From Prevotellaceae bacterium UBA1743 (GTDB taxonomy: Bacteria > Bacteroidota > Bacteroidia > Bacteroidales > Bacteroidaceae): 17,254 nucleotides of DNA. Position numbers and translations under genes: made by a program. Where the stretch lies: the NCBI GenBank assembly GCA_002314945.1, contig DCHV01000055.1:1-17254 (forward strand), in the 5' to 3' direction. The notes beneath the pieces are model-generated. The model had not been told where the DNA came from. It searched no databases and saw only the letters and a program-made list of their open reading frames with translations. Shown here piece after piece: positions 14,049 to 17,254 of the stretch (position 1 is the first letter of the stretch; every line of letters begins with the position of its first letter).

Positions 14049-15485
14049 TTATTGCTGCCCTTTGTATGTACTCTGGAAGAAACTGATGTTGCTGATGACA
14101 GGACAAGCCTTTGCTTCGATTGTCACACGCATTCCATAAGCTTCGAAATCAGGGAAGCGTACCAGTTTCTTATGGCCGATGGTAGTGCCCGTAGCCACCT
14201 GACGCCAATGACCGTGGTTGTCCTGTGCCTCAATCTGGAACGAAGAAACACGCTGGCCAAGGGGAATGTATTCCTGAATCATGGCACGGTTTACGGTAGT
14301 GCATTTCTTGAAGGTGTAGGTGACAGTAGCCTTGTTTACACCATCGTCTGTTGCCCAATATGTATCTTTCTTTCCATCCGTTGCTTTCAGGGGACCGTAT
14401 GCCTTGTCCTCACCACGGGTGTTAGAAGCCTCGGCCTTGGCAATCTGTTTGTTCAGGCAATTGCCAAATTCCTCTTTCAATGCTTTCCCTAAGCCTTCCA
14501 GAGAACGAACATCCTCTTCATTGAAGAGACCCTTCTTGTTGGGAGGGATATTCAAGATCAAGTTGGCTCCACGACCGATGGATGAATAGTAGATCCCTAA
14601 GAGGTTATCTACACTTCTCACCTTGTCGTTCTCACTCTCGTGGAAGAACCATCCCGGACGAATGGATACATCCACTTCGGCAGGAATCCACACCTCTTTG
14701 TCTGTTTCCTTACACTCGTAATATTTGCATTTCGATAAATCCATATTGGGCTGAGCGCACCACCATGGCTCGTCGATGTAACCGCTCTCATTGCCACACC
14801 AACGTACATCACCACCGAACACACAAGCGTTGGGCTGCAATTCGCGGATTACCATGTTGGTGGTACCCCATTCGTAGTAGTCACCATGGATGCGACGTTC
14901 CTCGCACAATCCGCCATAGTAGCCGTCACCACCATTGGCCCCGTCTTCCCAAACCTCGAACATGGTACCATACTGAGTGAGGAGCTCACGCAACTGGCCG
15001 CGATAGTATTCCACATATTCGTGACTGCCATAGCGCAAGTCGTGACGGTCCCAAGGAGAAAGATAGACTCCGAACTTCAGGCCATACTTCTTGGCTGCAC
15101 GTTGTACAGCACCTACGATATCACCCTTTCCATCCATCCATTTGCTATTCTTCACTGAATAGTCCGTCAGAGCCGAGGGCCACAGACAGAAACCATCGTG
15201 ATGCTTAGCCGTCAGAACGACACCTTTCATTCCAGCAGCCTTCATTGCCTTGACCCATTGTTCTGCATCAAACTCGGTAGGATTGAAGATATTAGGATCG
15301 GCATCTCCATATCCCCATTCCAGGTCGTTGAAGGTATTGGTGGTAAAATGGATGAAGGCATAGAACTCCGTGTCATGCCACTGTAATTGTCGAGCCGTCG
15401 GCACAGGACCGAATGCTGCAGGTGGATTTACCTTGGCAAACAGAGCCATTGGCACCCACATCAAGAAAAATAGAACCTTTCTCAT
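14049..15485 (-). CDS. GH29 alpha-L-fucosidase with C-terminal F5/8 type C (discoidin-like) domain, secreted
   Basis: A 478-aa family 29 glycoside hydrolase removing alpha-linked L-fucose, probably from host-type glycans. The signal peptide MRKVLFFLMWVPMALFA is followed by the TIM barrel (about 25-340) with FIHFTTNTF, TAKHHDGFCLWPS (His95, His96) and FEVWEDGANG, where Asp181 is the nucleophile. Glu270 in WIPAEVDVSIRPGWFF fits the acid/base position of the subfamily B (alpha-1,3/1,4-fucosidase, BT2192-like) enzymes. The tail (about 360-474) is a discoidin/CBM32-like beta-sandwich: TDGKKDTYWATDD then FQIEAQDNHGHW. Length and order are normal for the group. It has its own promoter upstream. It would work with the beta-galactosidase on fucosylated galactosides such as Lewis-type structures; that link is inferred from families only. 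Confidence 0.95.
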   Translation of the reverse strand: MRKVLFFLMWVPMALFAKVNPPAAFGPVPTARQLQWHDTEFYAFIHFTTNTFNDLEWGYGDADPNIFNPTEFDAEQWVKAMKAAGMKGVVLTAKHHDGFCLWPSALTDYSVKNSKWMDGKGDIVGAVQRAAKKYGLKFGVYLSPWDRHDLRYGSHEYVEYYRGQLRELLTQYGTMFEVWEDGANGGDGYYGGLCEERRIHGDYYEWGTTNMVIRELQPNACVFGGDVRWCGNESGYIDEPWWCAQPNMDLSKCKYYECKETDKEVWIPAEVDVSIRPGWFFHESENDKVRSVDNLLGIYYSSIGRGANLILNIPPNKKGLFNEEDVRSLEGLGKALKEEFGNCLNKQIAKAEASNTRGEDKAYGPLKATDGKKDTYWATDDGVNKATVTYTFKKCTTVNRAMIQEYIPLGQRVSSFQIEAQDNHGHWRQVATGTTIGHKKLVRFPDFEAYGMRVTIEAKACPVISNISFFQSTYKGQQ

Positions 15486-15530
15486 TGCTTAATTTTTTGT
15501 ATTATTACTATGATTTTGCTTTATTTCATA

Positions 15531-15560
15531 CAAAGATAGTCATTTGTCAGCATATTTCAA
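15531..15560 (-). promoter_or_regulatory. Full promoter (-33 and -7) of the GH29 gene
   Basis: The minus strand reads TTG (15560-15558), 19 nt, then TATCTTTG (15538-15531). The leader to the ATG at 15485 is about 40 nt. Confidence 0.7.
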
Positions 15561-15624
15561 CCATGAAAGTCAAAAAATACTTAAATCTTCCTACATATCG
15601 ACTCCGAAAACGGGATTTTATACC

Positions 15625-15632
15625 TATCTTTG
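15625..15632 (+). promoter_or_regulatory. Promoter -7 box of the ABM-fold gene
   Basis: TATCTTTG, a perfect -7 box, 42 nt before ATG 15675. It overlaps the earlier in-frame ATG candidate (15630), which is therefore rejected as the start. No -33 box at 19 nt. Confidence 0.65.
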
Positions 15633-15674
15633 TATAGCAAATCAGATAGTATTTACCCTAAAAAAGAAAACGAC

Positions 15675-15950
15675 ATGTTACGATTGAATTGTTTTTTCAA
15701 AGCAAACGAGGGCCAGTATTCACGTGCGCTCGAAGCAGCTATCACGTTGGTTGCCCTATCTCGGAAGCACGAAGGGAACATCGCATACGATGCTTTTGAG
15801 AGTGCCACCCGCCCTGATGTATTCTCCATCATCGAATCGTGGGAAAGTCAGGAAGCACTGGATAAGCATTCCGCCACACCCGAGTTCAGCCAGTATGTAG
15901 GCATCATGCAGGAATGCGGTGAACTGAAAGTAGAGATATTCGAGAAATAA
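15675..15950 (+). CDS. Small antibiotic biosynthesis monooxygenase (ABM) domain protein, YgiN-like
   Basis: A 91-aa single-domain protein of the dimeric alpha/beta-barrel ABM family (putative quinol monooxygenase type). It starts MLRLNCFFKANEGQ, where FKANEGQ is the usual strand-turn of the family. It contains the helix with LVALSRKHEGNIAYDAFES and the hallmark IIESWESQEALDKHSATPEF (52-71) with Glu54, Trp56 and His65. It then ends with a short strand (LKVEIFEK). Relatives such as YgiN oxidise quinols without metal or cofactor, but many family members have no known substrate. Cytoplasmic, no signal. It has its own -7 box and is followed within 20 nt by the long inverted repeat at 15968-16026. 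Family certain, function inferred. Confidence 0.88.
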   Translation: MLRLNCFFKANEGQYSRALEAAITLVALSRKHEGNIAYDAFESATRPDVFSIIESWESQEALDKHSATPEFSQYVGIMQECGELKVEIFEK

Positions 15951-15967
15951 TTTCAACGCTCCTCGCT

Positions 15968-16026
15968 CTATTTTTTTTGAGCCAGTATGGAAAACCTTTG
16001 ATTTCCGTACTGGCTCAAAAAAATAG
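15968..16026. repeat. Long inverted repeat (about 25-bp arms) after the ABM gene
   Basis: Arms 15968-15993 and 16002-16026 pair along their whole length with one wobble and one bulged T. CTA and a T8 run followed by GAGCCAGTATGGAAA pair with TTTCCGTACTGGCTC followed by A7 and TAG. The loop is 8 nt. The T run is on the 5' side and the A run on the 3' side on both strands, the opposite of a classical intrinsic terminator, so the stem is extended by A-U pairs and no free U tract follows. It may still end transcription or protect the mRNA 3' end. Confidence 0.85.
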
Positions 16027-16027
16027 A

Positions 16028-16535
16028 CCTGTACAAATGAAAATGGGTTCGCTCGCACAATCGTGAGTCTTAGATCAAATTAAGACGAAGTCAAAATGCC
16101 ACTTCCTTTTTCTTTGGACATACGTCCTACATATTTGGGTACAGGATTTTCCTTGATTGCAAGCAATCAGATAAAATTCTGAACCCAAACCTGCGCCTTC
16201 GGCAAAAGAAACAGGAAGTGGACAAAATGTTGCTGCGCAATAAAAAATGTGCCTTCGGCATAAAAAATGAAACTTGAGAACGTCATCATCCTATATTTTT
16301 TAGCGACGGTAGTCGCAATTTTGAAGCGTTAGCCATTTTTTCGGATTTGAGGTCTTTGGGTTGATGGATGTTTCCGATTTTTCTGGAAGAGCGAGTTCTT
16401 ACTAAGAAAAATGGAAATGTCCAGCGGCCGAGGATGCGAAGCAGACTTGATCGAAAGACCTCAAAGACGCATTTTGATCTTAAAAACACGATTTCGAAGG
16501 CGACCTGGAAATATCGCTTATATCATTTGTACAGG
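16028..16535. repeat. About 508-bp non-coding foldback-like segment (MITE-like candidate)
   Basis: CCTGTACAAATGA (16028-16040) is the exact reverse complement of 16523-16535. Further inside, AATCGTG (16059-16065) matches reversed CACGATT (16488-16494), and AGATCAAAT (16072-16080) matches, apart from one extra A, reversed ATTTTGATCT (16471-16480). Nested inside are the inverted pair at 16099-16221 and a second at 16346-16465: TTTGAGGTCTTT at 16346-16357 is perfect with 16454-16465, and the inner arms near 16365-16384 and 16406-16423 are imperfect. ATAAAAAATG is repeated at 16240 and 16260, and GCCTTCGGCA at 16195 and 16251. No ORF inside looks like a gene. No target-site duplication was found by eye. 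Confidence 0.55.
16099..16221. repeat. Cloverleaf-like nested inverted repeat
   Basis: CCACTTCCTTTTTCTTT (16099-16115) pairs with AAAGAAACAGGAAGTGG (16205-16221), 16 of 17 positions. Enclosed are three hairpins: GGAC ATAC GTCC (16116-16127); a long one at 16134-16189 (TTTGGGT/ACCCAAA, CAG/CTG, ATTTT/AAAAT, and the tip TGATTGC AA GCAATCA); and GCC TTC GGC (16195-16203). The fold resembles a four-way junction RNA or a REP/attC-like single-strand DNA structure. No known RNA family is recognised. Confidence 0.65.
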
Positions 16536-16568
16536 ACAAAAATATTCTTGGAAACCAAAAATTTCTTC

Positions 16569-16634
16569 CTCGGAAAAAAAATATTTCTGTCTCGAGAAAA
16601 AAATATTTTCTCCTCGGAAAATTTATTTTTTGAC
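16569..16634. repeat. 22-bp tandem repeats with phased A-tracts
   Basis: CTCGGAAAAAAAATATTTCT (16569), CTCGAGAAAAAAATATTTTC (16591) and CTCGGAAAATTTATTTTTTG (16613) recur every 22 bp. The centre copy is itself a hairpin (GAGAAAA/TTTTCTC). A-tracts spaced about two helical turns apart predict intrinsically curved DNA. No gene is seen in this stretch. Confidence 0.7.
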
Positions 16635-16697
16635 CGTGGATTTTTTTTGCGGATATAGGGGAATGTCCTTTTAAAAATATTCGTGATATAATACGAA

Positions 16698-16730
16698 AAG
16701 CGTCCCACCTTGTGAATAGGCGGGACGCTT
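16698..16730 (-). terminator. Intrinsic terminator of the right-edge minus-strand gene
   Basis: AAGCGTCCC (16698-16706) pairs perfectly with GGGACGCTT (16722-16730), with two more inner pairs after one mismatch. On the minus strand the stem is followed by TTCGTATTAT, a short U tract. It lies 24 nt after the stop codon at 16754. Confidence 0.8.
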
Positions 16731-16753
16731 GATAAGGGGGAGATATATCTGAA

Positions 16754-17254
16754 TTACTTCATCATGAACTTGCTACCCTTGATTACGAAGAGACCCTTGA
16801 GTTCTCTCAGATCATTGGCAGTAGCGCCCTTCTTTACCAACTTGCCATCGGCTGTGAATACATCGACAGTCTTGTTGGAAGCCATAATCTCGTTGATCTT
16901 TGTCTCCTTGGTATTATTGTCACCATTTGTCACAGGAGATACATAATAGATAGCGTAGATGAGAGGTTTGTAATACTCATCATCGATAATCAATCCTTCG
17001 AGAGAGAGGGTGAAGACTGCCAAAGTTTGTGTAGTAATAGCCTGATCCAATTTTACAGTCACTACGTTGCCGCTTGTACTCAAGCTGCAGTTAGCCAACT
17101 CGTTCTGGAATTGATCAGTAATAAGACCTTCTGCACCTTCATCCGTTGCTACAGAGTAAGCGCCATCTACTGTGATGTGGAATTCTGAGAGCAGGCTCAG
17201 TGCACTGTTCTGATCCTCGTTGGCAGGTGTAGGATCGAAATCAAACTGATATTT
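16754..17254 (-). CDS. C-terminal part of a probable secreted protein with sorting-tail-like end (partial)
   Basis: The frame is open from the right edge of the window to the stop at 16754 (166 codons seen plus stop), so the N-terminus is outside. The visible part reads from KYQFDFDPTPANEDQNSALS through an acidic, threonine/valine-rich beta-type region (FHITVDGAYSVATDEG, NVVTVKLDQAITTQTLAVFT). It ends TVDVFTADGKLVKKGATAND, LRELKGLFVIKGSKFMMK. That end (a 'V-D-V-F-T-x-x-G-K-x-V' strand, then 'L-K-G-L-F-V-I-x-G-x-K') follows the pattern of the C-terminal sorting or surface-attachment domains of Prevotella extracellular proteins, similar to but shorter than type IX secretion tails. A TTG at 17098 could be mistaken for a start, but the frame continues upstream with coding-like sequence. 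The overall function cannot be told from this part. Confidence 0.78.
   Translation of the reverse strand, partial: KYQFDFDPTPANEDQNSALSLLSEFHITVDGAYSVATDEGAEGLITDQFQNELANCSLSTSGNVVTVKLDQAITTQTLAVFTLSLEGLIIDDEYYKPLIYAIYYVSPVTNGDNNTKETKINEIMASNKTVDVFTADGKLVKKGATANDLRELKGLFVIKGSKFMMK

Noticed and set aside
16286..16708. Frames on both strands in the AT-rich region near 16.3-16.7 kb
   Set aside because: Low-complexity lysine/phenylalanine-rich translations of A/T runs and inverted repeats; no coding signal.
1..17254. tRNA, rRNA or insertion sequence with transposase
   Set aside because: No tRNA-like or rRNA segment and no transposase or integrase frame was recognised on either strand.

Overview
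The window reads as chromosomal DNA of a gut- or rumen-type Bacteroidales, most likely Prevotella or a close relative. The reasons are the repeated Bacteroidetes promoter (a TAnnTTTG -7 box, three times at exactly 19 nt from a TTTG or TTG -33 box), the absence of strong Shine-Dalgarno sites, a recognisable 'smalltalk' micro-protein, and a glycan-degrading gene set (GH97, GH2, GH29) with secretion signals.

Layout. 3-1985 (-): GH97 alpha-glycosidase. 2105-2184: 23-bp direct repeats. 2261-3544 (+): AAA ATPase with a PD-(D/E)XK-like C-terminus. 3609-3634: two-way terminator shared with a small minus-strand operon (4562 down to 3652) coding for a Gly/Ser/Thr-tailed unknown protein, a 58-aa membrane protein and a 32-aa smalltalk protein. 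4578-5583: about 1 kb with no gene, holding a 383-bp segment bounded by perfect 19-bp inverted repeats and full of small hairpins. 5584-6225 (+): C-terminal remnant of a second AAA ATPase. 6432-7439 (+): uroporphyrinogen-decarboxylase-family protein, tail to tail with comF (7442-8149, -). 8250-11408 (+): GH2 beta-galactosidase. 11491-13515 (-): M13 metallopeptidase lipoprotein. 13628-14041 (+): hotdog thioesterase. 14049-15485 (-): GH29 alpha-L-fucosidase with a discoidin-like domain. 15675-15950 (+): small ABM-fold monooxygenase-like protein. 15951-16753: about 0.8 kb without a gene but rich in inverted repeats, including a roughly 508-bp foldback-like segment and 22-bp phased A-tract repeats. 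16754 to the right edge (-): C-terminal part of a probable secreted protein.

How the genes work together. The three glycosidases (alpha-glucoside/galactoside, beta-galactoside and alpha-fucoside specificities by family), together with the exported M13 peptidase, fit breakdown of host or dietary glycoconjugates. Each gene has its own promoter, and no SusC/SusD pair, sensor or regulator is present, so this is a scattered enzyme set and not a classical polysaccharide utilisation locus. comF, the thioesterase and the ABM protein look like unrelated single housekeeping genes. The stretch from 2.1 to 6.2 kb is the accessory part: two AAA ATPase genes, one intact and one truncated, flank the smalltalk operon and a repeat-bounded non-coding segment.

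The most unusual content is (i) the smalltalk three-gene operon, two of whose members are very small; (ii) the repeat array in front of the ATPase; and (iii) two non-coding foldback-like elements that could be non-autonomous mobile elements or structured RNAs. All family assignments are from reading the translated sequence, with no database search.
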